Of a DNA stretch of 34,275 nt, positions 1-7,962 are shown in pieces (within the stretch, counting starts at the first letter, position 1; each line of letters opens with the position of its first letter). Both the position numbers and the translations under genes were made by a program. The DNA is from Streptococcus sp. 263_SSPC (GTDB lineage: Bacteria > Bacillota > Bacilli > Lactobacillales > Aerococcaceae). The stretch is taken from NCBI RefSeq assembly GCF_001071995.1, contig NZ_JVNU01000036.1, positions 1 to 34,275 on the forward strand, given 5' to 3'. A model generated the notes under the pieces. That model had not been told where the DNA came from, ran no database searches, and was given only the letters and a program-made list of their open reading frames with translations.

Positions 1-28
1 TGATATGCTCCCTCTAAAGTAGACACTA
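1..28 (+). repeat. IS left terminal inverted repeat (IRL)
   Basis: Aligned with the reverse complement of 1650-1677, about 20 of 28 positions match, including the TGA tip and the AAGTAGACA block. Together with the right end this defines the element. Confidence 0.85.
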
Positions 29-52
29 AAAAAAGTAAACTACTTTAGAGGG
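10..52 (+). promoter_or_regulatory. 13-bp perfect hairpin covering the transposase RBS
   Basis: Bases 10-22 are exactly complementary to 40-52 with a 17-nt loop. The 3' arm runs into the GAGGGGG ribosome binding site (49-55) of OrfA. A transcript entering from outside would fold this hairpin and hide the RBS, a protection known from several insertion sequences. The hairpin is seen; the function is inferred. Confidence 0.6.
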
Positions 53-65
53 GGTATTTTTTAGA

Positions 66-791
66 TTGGCTAAGAAACATACTGCAAAAGAATTAGAACG
101 ATTCATAGAATTGTATTTAGATGGTGTGCCTTTTCGTGAGCTGCGTAGTGAATATGGTTTAAAGATTTCACCTGGAGCATTTAATATGTATTTTTTGAAC
201 TATAAAGCAAATGGACCTTCTGCATTAGAAGATCGAGACGGGTTTAACACTTATACAAAGGAATTTAAAGAAAAGGTGGTTAAAGAGTTTTTAGAATCGA
301 AAACCTATTTAAGAGTAATCGCAAGAAAATACAAAATTCCTTCTGCTAGAACTGTACGAAATTGGATTATTAAGTATACTAATGGTGAGGCCACGAAGGC
401 CTACGATCCTAAGCCAGAGGTGTACACTATGAAATATAGAAAAACAACGCACGAAGAAAGAATCCTTATCGTCAAAGACTGTATTCAAAATCAATTAAAC
501 TATAAACAAACCGCACAGAAATATAACGTTTCTTACAACTTGGTGTATCAATGGGTAAAAAAATATCAAAAATATGGTCCTGATGGATTAATAGACAGTC
601 GAGGGAAACGAAAACCAGAAAATATACAGACAGAAACTGAGCGTATTCGTGCAGAAATGGCAATATTAAAGGCGCGAAACGAATATTTAGAAACAGAAAA
701 TGCCGCACTAAAAAAATTACAAGAAGTGGAAAGCGAGTTGATGTTTGCCAAACGAGATTTGAAGCGGAATATCAAACGATTAAAAAATTAA
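66..791 (+). CDS. IS150-type transposase OrfA (helix-turn-helix protein)
   Basis: This 241-residue protein is the DNA-binding half of the transposase and recognises the terminal repeats. Two helix-turn-helix units are visible, at about residues 7-60 and 120-175 (the second contains YKQTAQKYNVSYNLVYQWVKK), followed by a leucine-zipper-like coiled coil at about 190-235 ending in lysine- and arginine-rich sequence. The start is TTG at 66, chosen because GAGGGGG lies 10 nt upstream and the family N-terminus fits. The frame ends just after an A-rich slippery heptamer, as expected for making an OrfAB fusion by -1 frameshifting. It has IS codon usage (many AAA and TTA). Confidence 0.9.
   Translation: MAKKHTAKELERFIELYLDGVPFRELRSEYGLKISPGAFNMYFLNYKANGPSALEDRDGFNTYTKEFKEKVVKEFLESKTYLRVIARKYKIPSARTVRNWIIKYTNGEATKAYDPKPEVYTMKYRKTTHEERILIVKDCIQNQLNYKQTAQKYNVSYNLVYQWVKKYQKYGPDGLIDSRGKRKPENIQTETERIRAEMAILKARNEYLETENAALKKLQEVESELMFAKRDLKRNIKRLKN
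782..788 (+). promoter_or_regulatory. Programmed -1 frameshift site A-AAA-AAT
   Basis: OrfA codons here are tta-aaa-aat-taa, so A AAA AAT sits directly before the OrfA stop. A -1 slip continues in the OrfB frame as KKLSKRGFHITLLCK, which restores the conserved OrfB N-terminus. The fused product would be about 512 residues. IS3 elements are known to make their active transposase this way; the exact heptamer is my reading. Confidence 0.7.
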
Positions 792-1603
792 GTAAAAGAG
801 GATTTCATATTACTCTATTATGTAAAGTGTTAAAAGTTAGTAGAGCTGGCTATTATAAATGGTTAAATCGTGTCCCTTCGGAATCTGAAAAACGACTACG
901 TCGTTTAATGGAATTAATAGACGAAGTATATGAATCTGTTCAAGGTATATATGGATATCGTCGTATCACAATCTATTTAAACTATTATAGAAATGCAAAA
1001 GTGAATCATAAATGTATTCAGCGTCTTATGAAACTAATGGGATTAAAGGCAGTTATACGAAAAAAACGTTATCGTTATAAATCGAACACTGAAGAATACA
1101 CTGCAGCTAATATTTTAAATCGAGAATTTAAAAAAGAGTACGAGCCAATGGCTCTACTATTAACGGATATCACTGAATTGAAGTATGGGAAGGGAGAAAA
1201 AGCTTATTTAAGTGCAGTTTTAGATTATGGTACAAAGAAGATAGTTGCATATCAAATATCTAAGCAAAACAATAATCAAATCGTTAAAGATACTTTTAAT
1301 CAAATAAAAAGGAAGATAATTCCAACAAAAACAATGATTCATAGTGATCGAGGATTCCAATATACTTCTCATTTCTTTAAGCACTTTATAGAAAAAGGAC
1401 AAATAACACATAGTATGTCCCGTCCTGGAAGATGTATCGATAATGGACCAATTGAAGCATTCTGGGGGACATTAAAGGAAGAAGTATATCGTTTATATCA
1501 TTTCAAAACCTATGAATCTCTTTTCAAGAAAATTGAGGAGTATATTCAGTTCTATAATAAGAAAAGAATTACTTTATCAATGGGATTAAAAATCCCAGCA
1601 TAA
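788..1603 (+). CDS. IS150-type transposase OrfB (DDE integrase domain)
   Basis: This is the catalytic half of the transposase, which cuts and joins the IS ends. The DDE triad is visible: D in LLLTDIT, D in IHSDRGFQYTS, and E in GPIEAFWGTLKEE, about 35 residues after the second D. An HTH_21 segment (YESVQGIYGYRRI) precedes it. The first in-frame start codon is GTG at 827, but it has no ribosome binding site and would remove conserved sequence encoded from 788, so the domain is probably made only as the OrfAB frameshift product. The C-terminus (YNKKRITLSMGLKIPA) lies 75 bp before the right end. Confidence 0.9.
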   Translation, partial: LSKRGFHITLLCKVLKVSRAGYYKWLNRVPSESEKRLRRLMELIDEVYESVQGIYGYRRITIYLNYYRNAKVNHKCIQRLMKLMGLKAVIRKKRYRYKSNTEEYTAANILNREFKKEYEPMALLLTDITELKYGKGEKAYLSAVLDYGTKKIVAYQISKQNNNQIVKDTFNQIKRKIIPTKTMIHSDRGFQYTSHFFKHFIEKGQITHSMSRPGRCIDNGPIEAFWGTLKEEVYRLYHFKTYESLFKKIEEYIQFYNKKRITLSMGLKIPA

Positions 1604-1610
1604 ATAAAAA

Positions 1611-1632
1611 GACGAGTTCTTATGAACTCGTC
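1611..1632 (+). terminator. Hairpin after the transposase
   Basis: gacgagttc pairs perfectly with gaactcgtc across a 4-nt loop, just after the OrfB stop. The downstream tract (atacactttaattatttt) is T-rich but not a clean U-run, so termination is likely rather than certain. Confidence 0.55.
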
Positions 1633-1649
1633 ATACACTTTAATTATTT

Positions 1650-1677
1650 TCCTGTCTACTTGACAGGGTGCACTTCA
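1650..1677 (-). repeat. IS right terminal inverted repeat (IRR)
   Basis: On the minus strand it reads TGAAGTGCACCCTG..., matching the left end. It defines 1677 as the last base of the IS. Confidence 0.85.
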
Positions 1678-1751
1678 CTGCCAGGTCTATGAAGCTTTGT
1701 TATATTTTTATCGGACGGATTTATTGAGAAAAATGCTCGTCTCCGTATAAT

Positions 1752-2282
1752 TTATTCTTTACTTGAAAACCACTCATTTGCCCACTCCAAGACAGGTAAT
1801 TCTCGGTTCGCCAAGAGTACGCCCCACGGTTTCGCTGCGCATCGTTTGTACTCTTCGAATGCTTCTTCGTAAGTGAGTTTTAAGGTCGATAGCTCAAATT
1901 CCTCTAGTTCTTCTGGAGTCATCTCTGTTTTCCCAAAACTTGTCACGAGACAGAGGAAATAGTGGTTCACATTATGACGGTGAATCTGATTGTAGTAATC
2001 GCTCACCGTGCCAATCTTGCACAGCACCTCCACGTTAGCGCCAAGTTCTTCCTTCAACTCCCGATGAATAGCCTCTTCAGGAGTCTCTCCTGCCTCCACG
2101 CCACCGCCAGCTGTTTCGATAAAGGCTCCATTGCCGAAAATATCGTCCCTAACTACACGAACAAAGTAGAAAAATCCTCCCTCGTCTACAACGATTGCAC
2201 GAGCAACATGCCGATCATGCGTAATCTCCGTCTTCTCCCACTGCGTATCTTCTAATGTTAATGCTAATTCCTTCACTGCCAA
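1752..2282 (-). CDS. NUDIX hydrolase
   Basis: A 176-residue cytosolic enzyme predicted to hydrolyse a nucleoside diphosphate linked to another moiety. The Nudix box is complete at about residues 60-82: GGVEAGE, then seven residues, then REL-x-EELG, giving the metal-binding REXXEE core. The substrate cannot be told from the sequence. The start is TTG at 2282, because family-like sequence begins at once (MAVKELALTLEDTQWEK); the RBS (AAAGAGAG) is weak, and GTG at 2276 is an alternative. It is a lone gene converging on the IS. Confidence 0.85.
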   Translation of the reverse strand: MAVKELALTLEDTQWEKTEITHDRHVARAIVVDEGGFFYFVRVVRDDIFGNGAFIETAGGGVEAGETPEEAIHRELKEELGANVEVLCKIGTVSDYYNQIHRHNVNHYFLCLVTSFGKTEMTPEELEEFELSTLKLTYEEAFEEYKRCAAKPWGVLLANRELPVLEWANEWFSSKE

Positions 2283-2304
2283 ACTCTCTTTCTACAGTAT
2301 TTCT

Positions 2305-2526
2305 CTACGTAAATATCATTAGTAACACAAATAGTACAAGTAATCCAGCGCCTAAGGTTAACGCAACCTTCCCAACACGCATCGCATCCGCATCTGTTCG
2401 GCTACCAACTTTCTTACGTGCTTCAAAATCATTGATAAGCCCAAACTTATTTTTGAATACAATGTGATATCCAAAAACCGAAAATGTAATTCCTAGTGCG
2501 AGTAAGATTAATTTTAAAATTAACAT
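2305..2526 (-). CDS. Small two-helix membrane protein of unknown function
   Basis: 73 residues with a hydrophobic helix at each end (about 1-20 and 48-70) joined by a charged loop containing NKFGLINDFEARKKVGSRTDADAMR. I recognise the type, a short membrane protein common in Lactobacillales, but cannot name a function. The start is ATG 2526, with GAGGTGG 5 nt upstream; an in-frame GTG three codons earlier overlaps that RBS and is rejected. It is divergent from the first lipoprotein gene and lies 22 bp upstream of the NUDIX gene on the same strand, so the two may be cotranscribed. Confidence 0.7.
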   Translation of the reverse strand: MLILKLILLALGITFSVFGYHIVFKNKFGLINDFEARKKVGSRTDADAMRVGKVALTLGAGLLVLFVLLMIFT

Positions 2527-2704
2527 ATTTACCACCTCAGATTCTTACTAAAACCATCACGATTTCGACCTATTCACTATTATTATCTCTCCTACAAACT
2601 AAAAAAACAATTCTAAAACTTACATCCAATCCATTCCTACCGCTTCTTTTAATATTATTTGGAACATGATAAAATAATAACAAATAACCATTTGGGAGGG
2701 TTTT

Positions 2705-3337
2705 ATGAAAAACAAAAGCGTATTAGGTTCTGTGACACTTTTATCAGCTTTAATAGTAGCGGCGTGCGGTACCGGGGAAAAGAAAGCACTTGAAACAACT
2801 GTGGCGCTAACAACAGAAGCAACTACAACTGCTCCTACAACAACTACCATCGCTTCTTCTGAGACAAAAGAAGTATCTCTTGCAGATACTCAACGTGTCG
2901 GACGTGAAGATGTTGGTTATTTCAACGTTCCTAAAGATTGGGTAGCATACAAAGACCCAAACGGTGGCCCTCAATTCCAATATGCTTCCAAAGATTCATA
3001 CAACATGATTACGATCAATGGATATGACAAAGACCAATTACACGTGAATGCTGGGGAAACTTTTGGGGCAGAGTTACTAGCTAACCGTTTATATGATGGC
3101 TGGCAATATAATCCTAAAGTCGAAAAAACGCAAAAGGAAAAGACAAAATTTGCTGGTGAGGATGCTTTCCTTTTTAAGATTCAATTGAAAGATGGCAAAT
3201 ACTTGTTCCAATGGGTTTTCCAAAGAGGCGAAAAAGTATATGACGTTTTACTGGAAGGAACAGAGAATACAGTCGCCACATTAAGACCTGTTTTAGAACA
3301 AACATGGGGCTTAGATTCTAAAACTCCAGGGCAATAA
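2705..3337 (+). CDS. Lipoprotein paralogue 1 of a tandem triplet
   Basis: 210-residue secreted lipoprotein. A signal peptide (MKNKSVLGSV..., lipobox IVAAC) predicts lipidation at Cys21. A Thr/Ala/Glu-rich linker of about 30 residues follows, then a globular domain of about 150 residues starting DTQRVGREDVGY and ending WGLDSKTPG. The domain length and pattern (VPKDW, then FGAELLANRLY, then FAGEDAFLFKI) remind me of the PsbP/DUF1795-like fold; this is a guess and the ligand is unknown. RBS is GGGAGGG. It is the most divergent of the three copies and has its own upstream region, so the copies are separate transcription units rather than an operon. Confidence 0.85.
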   Translation: MKNKSVLGSVTLLSALIVAACGTGEKKALETTVALTTEATTTAPTTTTIASSETKEVSLADTQRVGREDVGYFNVPKDWVAYKDPNGGPQFQYASKDSYNMITINGYDKDQLHVNAGETFGAELLANRLYDGWQYNPKVEKTQKEKTKFAGEDAFLFKIQLKDGKYLFQWVFQRGEKVYDVLLEGTENTVATLRPVLEQTWGLDSKTPGQ

Positions 3338-3357
3338 TCCACTACTGCTAAAAAAAG

Positions 3358-3383
3358 CTGAGTTGTACAATCAGTCTCTTTTC
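3358..3383 (+). terminator. Weak terminator after lipoprotein 1
   Basis: An imperfect hairpin (ctga..ttg / caa..tcag) is followed by tctctttt. It looks like a decayed relative of the terminator after lipoprotein 3, which contains the same atcagtctcttt tail. Confidence 0.35.
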
Positions 3384-3475
3384 ACATTTCTATAAAAATT
3401 AGTTCACTATTTAAATTTAATCTAAAGAATGGTAAAATAACCTTGTGACAACAACCTTTAAGGAGAACAATCATG

Positions 3476-4123
3476 ATGAAAAACAAAATTTTATTAGGTT
3501 CTGTGACTGTCCTGTCTGCTTTATTGGTAGCAGCTTGCGGAAACGGAGAAAAAAAAGCAACGGAAACAACGGCAGCTCCAACAACAGAAGTAACTACAGC
3601 TGCGCCAACTACAACAGCTCCAACGACAACTGCGGGTGCTTCTTCTGAAACAAAAGAAGTTTCACTGACAGATACTCAACGTATCGGACGTGAAGATACT
3701 GGGTATGTCAACGTTCCTAAAGACTGGGTAGAATTCAAATCTACCAATGGTGGCCCACAATACCAATACTCAGCACTTGATGGATACAATATTGTGACAT
3801 TAAATGTCCACACTAAAGAACAAGTAAAACCTGGCGATGGTGAGACATATGGCGCAGAATTGGTTGCGAATCGTTTATATGCTACATACCAAAAAAATCC
3901 TAGTATTGAAAAAATCCAAGGCGCTAAGACAAAAGTTTCCGGAATGGATGCTTTTCTAATTCAAATTCTTACAAAAGATGGTAAATATTTCTTCATCTGG
4001 GTCTTCCAAAAAGACGACAAAGTATATTCAACAAGCTTTGAAGGAGATAAAGATACTCTTCAAAAAATGTTTGACTTAATTGAACAAACATGGGGCTTGG
4101 ATCCAAAAACTCCAGGGAAATAA
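3476..4123 (+). CDS. Lipoprotein paralogue 2 of a tandem triplet
   Basis: About 215 residues, built like its neighbours: signal peptide with lipobox LVAAC, a long TTEVTTAAPTTTAPTTT linker, and the 150-residue domain from DTQRIGREDTGY to WGLDPKTPG. Two ATGs (3473, 3476) follow AAGGAG. I chose 3476 because it aligns with the single ATG of copy 3, whose leader (AAGGAGAACAATCAT) and first codons are almost base-for-base identical. That near identity marks copies 2 and 3 as the more recent duplication. The protein should sit on the outer face of the membrane; its function is unknown. Confidence 0.85.
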   Translation: MKNKILLGSVTVLSALLVAACGNGEKKATETTAAPTTEVTTAAPTTTAPTTTAGASSETKEVSLTDTQRIGREDTGYVNVPKDWVEFKSTNGGPQYQYSALDGYNIVTLNVHTKEQVKPGDGETYGAELVANRLYATYQKNPSIEKIQGAKTKVSGMDAFLIQILTKDGKYFFIWVFQKDDKVYSTSFEGDKDTLQKMFDLIEQTWGLDPKTPGK

Positions 4124-4140
4124 TTAGTATTTAAATAACT

Positions 4141-4171
4141 GAGGCTAATCACTATGATTAGCCTCTTTTTT
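4141..4171 (+). terminator. Intrinsic terminator after lipoprotein 2
   Basis: gaggctaatca (4141-4151) pairs with tgattagcctc (4155-4165) across a 3-nt loop, followed by tttttta. A clean strong terminator. Confidence 0.85.
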
Positions 4172-4211
4172 ATACACTATCGTTCCCCTTTTTAACCAAA
4201 AAATTCTCTAC

Positions 4212-4239
4212 TTGCTTTTTATTTTACAAGTGGTATAAT
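4212..4239 (+). promoter_or_regulatory. Promoter of lipoprotein 3
   Basis: TTGCTT (4212-4217), a 16-bp spacer and a perfect TATAAT (4234-4239), 38 bp before the start codon. Copy 2 has a related but weaker TAAAAT at 3433-3438, so copy 3 is probably the most strongly transcribed. Confidence 0.7.
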
Positions 4240-4276
4240 ACAAATATAATAAAACCCGTTAAGGAGAACAATCATT

Positions 4277-4930
4277 ATGAAAAACAAAATTTTATTAGGT
4301 TCTGTAACGCTTCTATCTGCTTTAATGGTAGCCGCTTGCGGAAACGGAGAAAAGAAAGCAACTGAAACAGCGGCTGCACCAACAACTGAAGTCACTAAAG
4401 AAACTACGGTTGCTCCAACTACAACAGCTCAAACAACAACGCCTGGATCTTCTTCTACCAAAGAAATCTCACTGGCAGACACTCAACGTGTTGGGAACGA
4501 AACTCTTGGCTATGTCAACGTTCCTAAGGACTGGGTTGTATTAAAAGATCCAAACAACGCTGAAACCTTCCAATATTCTTCAACAGACAAATACAATATT
4601 CTATATCTAAATTCTTATAGTAAAGATAAAGTTAAACTTAATGATGGCGAAACGTTTGGCGCAGAATTAATTGCGAACCGTATCTTCTCTAATTTGAAAA
4701 GTGATAAAGACCAAACTAGTCTTCAAGGCGTAAGAGCTGACTTTGCTGGTGAAAAAGCTTACTTAATAAAAGCAACTTTTTCAGATGGAAAAACCATGTT
4801 CGAATGGATTTTGCAAAAAGGAGATAAAGTTTATCTAGTCGCAATCGAAGGTACAGAAGAAATGGTTAAATCATTAAGACCTGTTCTCGAACAATCTTGG
4901 GGCTTAGATTCAAAAACTCCAGGACAATAA
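4277..4930 (+). CDS. Lipoprotein paralogue 3 of a tandem triplet
   Basis: 217-residue lipoprotein with lipobox MVAAC, linker TTEVTKETTVAPTTTAQTTT, and the same C-terminal domain (DTQRVGNETLGYVNVPKDW ... WGLDSKTPG). RBS AAGGAG lies 10 nt before the ATG. With its own promoter and terminator it is a free-standing unit. The three domains are clearly homologous but differ in many surface positions, which fits diversification after duplication. The role is unknown; ligand binding or envelope stress sensing are possibilities, not conclusions. Confidence 0.85.
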   Translation: MKNKILLGSVTLLSALMVAACGNGEKKATETAAAPTTEVTKETTVAPTTTAQTTTPGSSSTKEISLADTQRVGNETLGYVNVPKDWVVLKDPNNAETFQYSSTDKYNILYLNSYSKDKVKLNDGETFGAELIANRIFSNLKSDKDQTSLQGVRADFAGEKAYLIKATFSDGKTMFEWILQKGDKVYLVAIEGTEEMVKSLRPVLEQSWGLDSKTPGQ

Positions 4931-4944
4931 TCACTCACATACTA

Positions 4945-4975
4945 AAAGAGACTGATTTTCGTAATCAGTCTCTTT
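4945..4975 (+). terminator. Bidirectional terminator between lipoprotein 3 and the GNAT gene
   Basis: aaagagactgatt (4945-4957) pairs perfectly with aatcagtctcttt (4963-4975) around a 5-nt loop. T-rich tracts follow on both strands, so it can serve the convergent acetyltransferase gene too. Confidence 0.85.
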
Positions 4976-4983
4976 CTTTGTCT

Positions 4984-5541
4984 TTATGCTCTTTTATTCC
5001 ACTCTTCGCGTAAAATCCCATACTTCACACTGTCATAATACTGACCTTGGTAGTAGCGAACTTTCCGAATTTGCCCTTCTTTTAGGAACCCTAATTTCTC
5101 GGCAACGGCCATCATTCCACCGTTCCCACTCCAAGTCGTCATGCCAATATGTTCGAGCGCATCGGTTTCATGGAAAATGTCATCCACCCACTTCGTTAGT
5201 GCAATGGTCGCAATTCCCTGGCTCCATAACTGGTCGTCATAGATCACAATTCCGATTTCTAGCCATCGTGTGGCTTCATCCTCCCATGATTTTGAAACCA
5301 TCCCGACAGGCTGACCGTTAGCGACAACACATCTGCAATCGTCGCTCATTAAAAAGCCCGCAATCGGGCTTGCTATGAAACTTTTGGCGTCATCGAACTT
5401 ACGATAATCATTAAAATACGGTGCGTTCAACTTCGTCCACTCTGGCTTCTCCGTTGAAAAACCAATCTTCCAAATCGTTTCAAGGAAGCTTTTATTAAAA
5501 GGAACTAGTTGCACCTCTGTCGTTTTCTTTAAGCTTTCCAC
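4984..5541 (-). CDS. GNAT-family N-acetyltransferase
   Basis: 185-residue acetyl-CoA-dependent acetyltransferase, RimJ/RimL-like. The acetyl-CoA loop is seen as LWSQGIATIAL (Q-x-G-I-A), followed by the late GNAT pattern AVAEKLGFLKEGQIR near the C-terminus. The substrate is unknown. Its start overlaps the end of the rhodanese gene by 13 bp, which implies one transcript and translational coupling. Confidence 0.85.
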   Translation of the reverse strand: MESLKKTTEVQLVPFNKSFLETIWKIGFSTEKPEWTKLNAPYFNDYRKFDDAKSFIASPIAGFLMSDDCRCVVANGQPVGMVSKSWEDEATRWLEIGIVIYDDQLWSQGIATIALTKWVDDIFHETDALEHIGMTTWSGNGGMMAVAEKLGFLKEGQIRKVRYYQGQYYDSVKYGILREEWNKRA

Positions 5542-5813
5542 TGATTCATTCCTCCTTCTACATTTACCACGTCAAAGCCTTTTGTCTCCAAGAACTGACA
5601 CGCACGCTCCGAACGCATGCCACCTTGGCAAATCACATAATAGCGTTTCGACGCATCCAATTGCTCGTATCCATTCTCTAACGTGCTTAGCGGCGCATTC
5701 AATGCACCCTCGATATGCCCTGCTTGGAATTCATCCACTTCACGAACATCTAGAATCGTGATGTTCTCTTTTTGATTCAACGCTTGAAATGCTACTGGTT
5801 CAATTCTTTCCAT
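5529..5813 (-). CDS. Single-domain rhodanese (sulfurtransferase)
   Basis: 94 residues, the usual size of a GlpE/PspE-like rhodanese. DVREVDEFQAGHIEGALN is the conserved entry to the domain, and the active-site loop CQGGMRS carries the catalytic Cys near residue 63 that would hold the persulfide. It has no signal peptide and is cytosolic. It is the first gene of a two-gene unit with the acetyltransferase. Confidence 0.88.
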   Translation of the reverse strand: MERIEPVAFQALNQKENITILDVREVDEFQAGHIEGALNAPLSTLENGYEQLDASKRYYVICQGGMRSERACQFLETKGFDVVNVEGGMNQWKA

Positions 5814-5886
5814 TTTCTTACTCCATTTCTCCTACTTCATTTCTTCTCACTTCCTACTGTATCGTATTTCAGCGAAAATACAAAGC

Positions 5887-5910
5887 GCCATGCACGAATC
5901 CATGCACGGC
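5887..5910 (-). terminator. Probable terminator after the 103-residue protein gene
   Basis: On the minus strand gccgtgca pairs with tgcatggc (one G-U) around an 8-nt loop, followed by gctttgtatttt. It lies 9 bp after the stop of the upstream minus-strand gene. Confidence 0.5.
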
Positions 5911-5918
5911 ACCTGTCA

Positions 5919-6230
5919 TTATTTAATATTATGTTTGTTCATCTTTTGTTGGAAAATTCCAGTGATGATTTCGCGCAATTCTTCGCGTTCTTTTTCAGGA
6001 AGTTCTCCTTCTTGTTTTGCGACTGCGTAAAGTTCAGGATTTTCTTTCGCGATGCGTTGAACAGTTTTTGTTGTCGCATGGCCTCTTACTAAGAACGGAA
6101 TTGTCTTAATCCATTCTTCTGGCACTAACGCTAGAATTTTCTTAGCAGCTTCTTTGTCCGTCAACACCGCTGTGCTCAATCCTTTTTTAATTTGTTCTTG
6201 TTCTTTTTCTGTAAAATCTTTTAGATCCAT
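5919..6230 (-). CDS. Small helical cytosolic protein, unknown
   Basis: 103 residues, strongly charged (many K/E), predicted mostly helical, with no signal peptide or membrane segment. A short central stretch (IPFLVRGHATTKTVQRIAKEN) could pack as a helical hairpin. RBS is GGGG before the ATG. I do not recognise a family. It stands alone between the rhodanese unit and the S66 peptidase gene. Confidence 0.7.
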   Translation of the reverse strand: MDLKDFTEKEQEQIKKGLSTAVLTDKEAAKKILALVPEEWIKTIPFLVRGHATTKTVQRIAKENPELYAVAKQEGELPEKEREELREIITGIFQQKMNKHNIK

Positions 6231-6263
6231 CTCTTATCCCCTTTTCTAACTCTAATCTCTACC

Positions 6264-7301
6264 CTATTTATTATAATCAAATCGGATGACTTGTGCATCC
6301 ACATCAACTTGGGCATGTACTCCAAAAGGAACAATACAGCGTGGTGTCGCATGTCCAACATTCATATTGTAAACAATAGAGACCCCTTTGTCCTCCAGCT
6401 CCTCTAATAGGACTGCTTTGTATTCTTCGTAATGAATTTCATTTTGAGGTTTACCTACTAAGACACCAGAAACTACATCAAAGATTCCATACTGTTTTAA
6501 AGCTTGGATCATCTTTCGATACAACTCAACACTTGGTCGTTCCTCGCTTGTTTCCAACAACAGAATTTTCCCACTCCAGTCTTCAAGCGTTGGAAATAGC
6601 TTATATTTCTGAGTAAGCTGTACAGAATCTGCATATCTTGAAGAATCGAAACAATCATACATTGATTCTAAGCATCCTCCTAGAACAGGCCCACTAAACT
6701 GAGCGTTTCCTTTTAATAATTCAAACCCTTGATTTGGAAAACTTGGCATCGAAACCCCTAATCCTTTTTCGCTAAAATCTTCTCTCTCCTGATACCAAAC
6801 GTCACTTGGCCGAATTTCTTTAATTCTTCCCGTTGTCAGTAATTCCTCAAAATACGATTTCGTATATGGGAGCATTTCCGTTGAAAGTTCACATACATCC
6901 GGTAAGAATGCCTGTCCATAAAAGCTTTGAATGCCAACTTTATGTAACATTAAATGATTCATTGTTATATCTGAAAAACCTAAAAAAATCTTCTGTTTAG
7001 CAACCTTTTTAAGCACGTCCTGTTCAAATAAGTAAGGGAGTAGGCGATAAGTATCATCCCCGCCAATCGCAGTTAAAATCATATCAATCGAGTCATCTTG
7101 AAATGCATCTAGCAAGTCTTGCGCTCTACATTCTGGATGTTGCTTAATAAATTCAAGCCCTTTTAAAGCATGAGGTAAAAATTCAACTGCTACACCGTAC
7201 TCTTCTAAACGTTTTTTTCCAAGATTGAGCTCATGCTGAATGAAGTTCTCTCCCATTATTCCGCTAGATAAGCTAACGATTCCTATCTTCTTTACTTTCA
7301 T
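6264..7301 (-). CDS. S66-family peptidase (LD-carboxypeptidase / MccF-like)
   Basis: 345 residues, typical of the family. S66 enzymes remove the terminal D-Ala from muropeptides in peptidoglycan recycling, or detoxify microcin C-type acyl-sulfamoyl adenylates (MccF). The catalytic Ser lies in FLGFSDIT (near residue 111), the Glu in LLLETSEE and the His in NVGHATPRC. The IGGDD segment before the nucleophile is also family-typical. The sequence does not decide between recycling and immunity; the length and GFSDIT/GHATP pattern lean to the MccF-like branch. It is cytosolic, with RBS GAGGAG before ATG. Confidence 0.85.
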   Translation of the reverse strand: MKVKKIGIVSLSSGIMGENFIQHELNLGKKRLEEYGVAVEFLPHALKGLEFIKQHPECRAQDLLDAFQDDSIDMILTAIGGDDTYRLLPYLFEQDVLKKVAKQKIFLGFSDITMNHLMLHKVGIQSFYGQAFLPDVCELSTEMLPYTKSYFEELLTTGRIKEIRPSDVWYQEREDFSEKGLGVSMPSFPNQGFELLKGNAQFSGPVLGGCLESMYDCFDSSRYADSVQLTQKYKLFPTLEDWSGKILLLETSEERPSVELYRKMIQALKQYGIFDVVSGVLVGKPQNEIHYEEYKAVLLEELEDKGVSIVYNMNVGHATPRCIVPFGVHAQVDVDAQVIRFDYNK

Positions 7302-7341
7302 CGAACTCTCCTCTGTTTCCTATTTTCTGTAGTTTTCTGCT

Positions 7342-7812
7342 TCATGCCCCTAAATATTTAATATAGATTTGACACGGATTCCATTCATCCCACAAAGTCG
7401 GGAAGCATTCTAACTCCTTATACCCCATCGCCTTATAAAAAAGATTCGTGCGATCATACTGTTCATAATGTCCCATTTTTACAGTCTTCACTTGGGAATA
7501 AGTATACCCTAATTTCCCAGCTAGTTGTTCATACGCCTCATTTAATTTTTTGCCGATTCCTTTCCGGTGAAATTCCTTTTTGACTCCCATCACAAAAATA
7601 TCTGCACAATCCTCACTCGTAGCATTCAACACAACGTATCCTGCGAGCTTATCCTCTACAAAACAAGCTATAAACGGTTTGTCCATCGCATCATCGACAT
7701 ATTCCTGCGTACTTTCTGGCATTCCAAACCATTCCGGAAGATCATATAAAACTTCTTTTGAAATCAATTCTTTTTCTTCTTTATCTATAATTTCTCTAAT
7801 ACTCATGTTCAT
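7342..7812 (-). CDS. GNAT-family N-acetyltransferase
   Basis: 156 residues. The acetyl-CoA binding signature is VKKEFHRKGIGKKLNEAYE (R-K-G-I-G-K), preceded by a beta strand ADIFVMGV and followed by NLFYKAMGYKELE. The substrate is unknown. ATG 7812 and ATG 7806 are both possible starts. It is the second of five GNAT genes in the window. Confidence 0.85.
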   Translation of the reverse strand: MNMSIREIIDKEEKELISKEVLYDLPEWFGMPESTQEYVDDAMDKPFIACFVEDKLAGYVVLNATSEDCADIFVMGVKKEFHRKGIGKKLNEAYEQLAGKLGYTYSQVKTVKMGHYEQYDRTNLFYKAMGYKELECFPTLWDEWNPCQIYIKYLGA

Positions 7813-7962
7813 CTTTAGTGTCCTACTTTCTATAAAACTACTAGCACTAGTGCTCTTCGTCGTTTGTTTTCTGTTTCAGAATTCTTATTAAACTGTACCG
7901 TCATTATACCAAATAACGGGAGAAGAGGATATTCTCATCCAACCATTTTCCAGCACATCAAA

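Larger units (their letters stand above)
1..1677 (+). mobile_element. IS3-family insertion sequence, IS150 group, complete
   Basis: The element is bounded by imperfect inverted repeats that start TGA and end TCA. It carries two overlapping frames, OrfA (double helix-turn-helix plus leucine zipper) and OrfB (DDE integrase), as in the IS150 group of the IS3 family. The left end falls exactly at base 1, so the left target-site copy is outside the window; the 3 bp after the right end are ctg. Both frames and both ends look intact, so the copy could be active. Confidence 0.93.

Noticed and set aside
3445-3648. Alternative frame over the start of lipoprotein 2
   Set aside because: It overlaps the clear lipoprotein frame and uses low-complexity codons of the Thr-rich linker.
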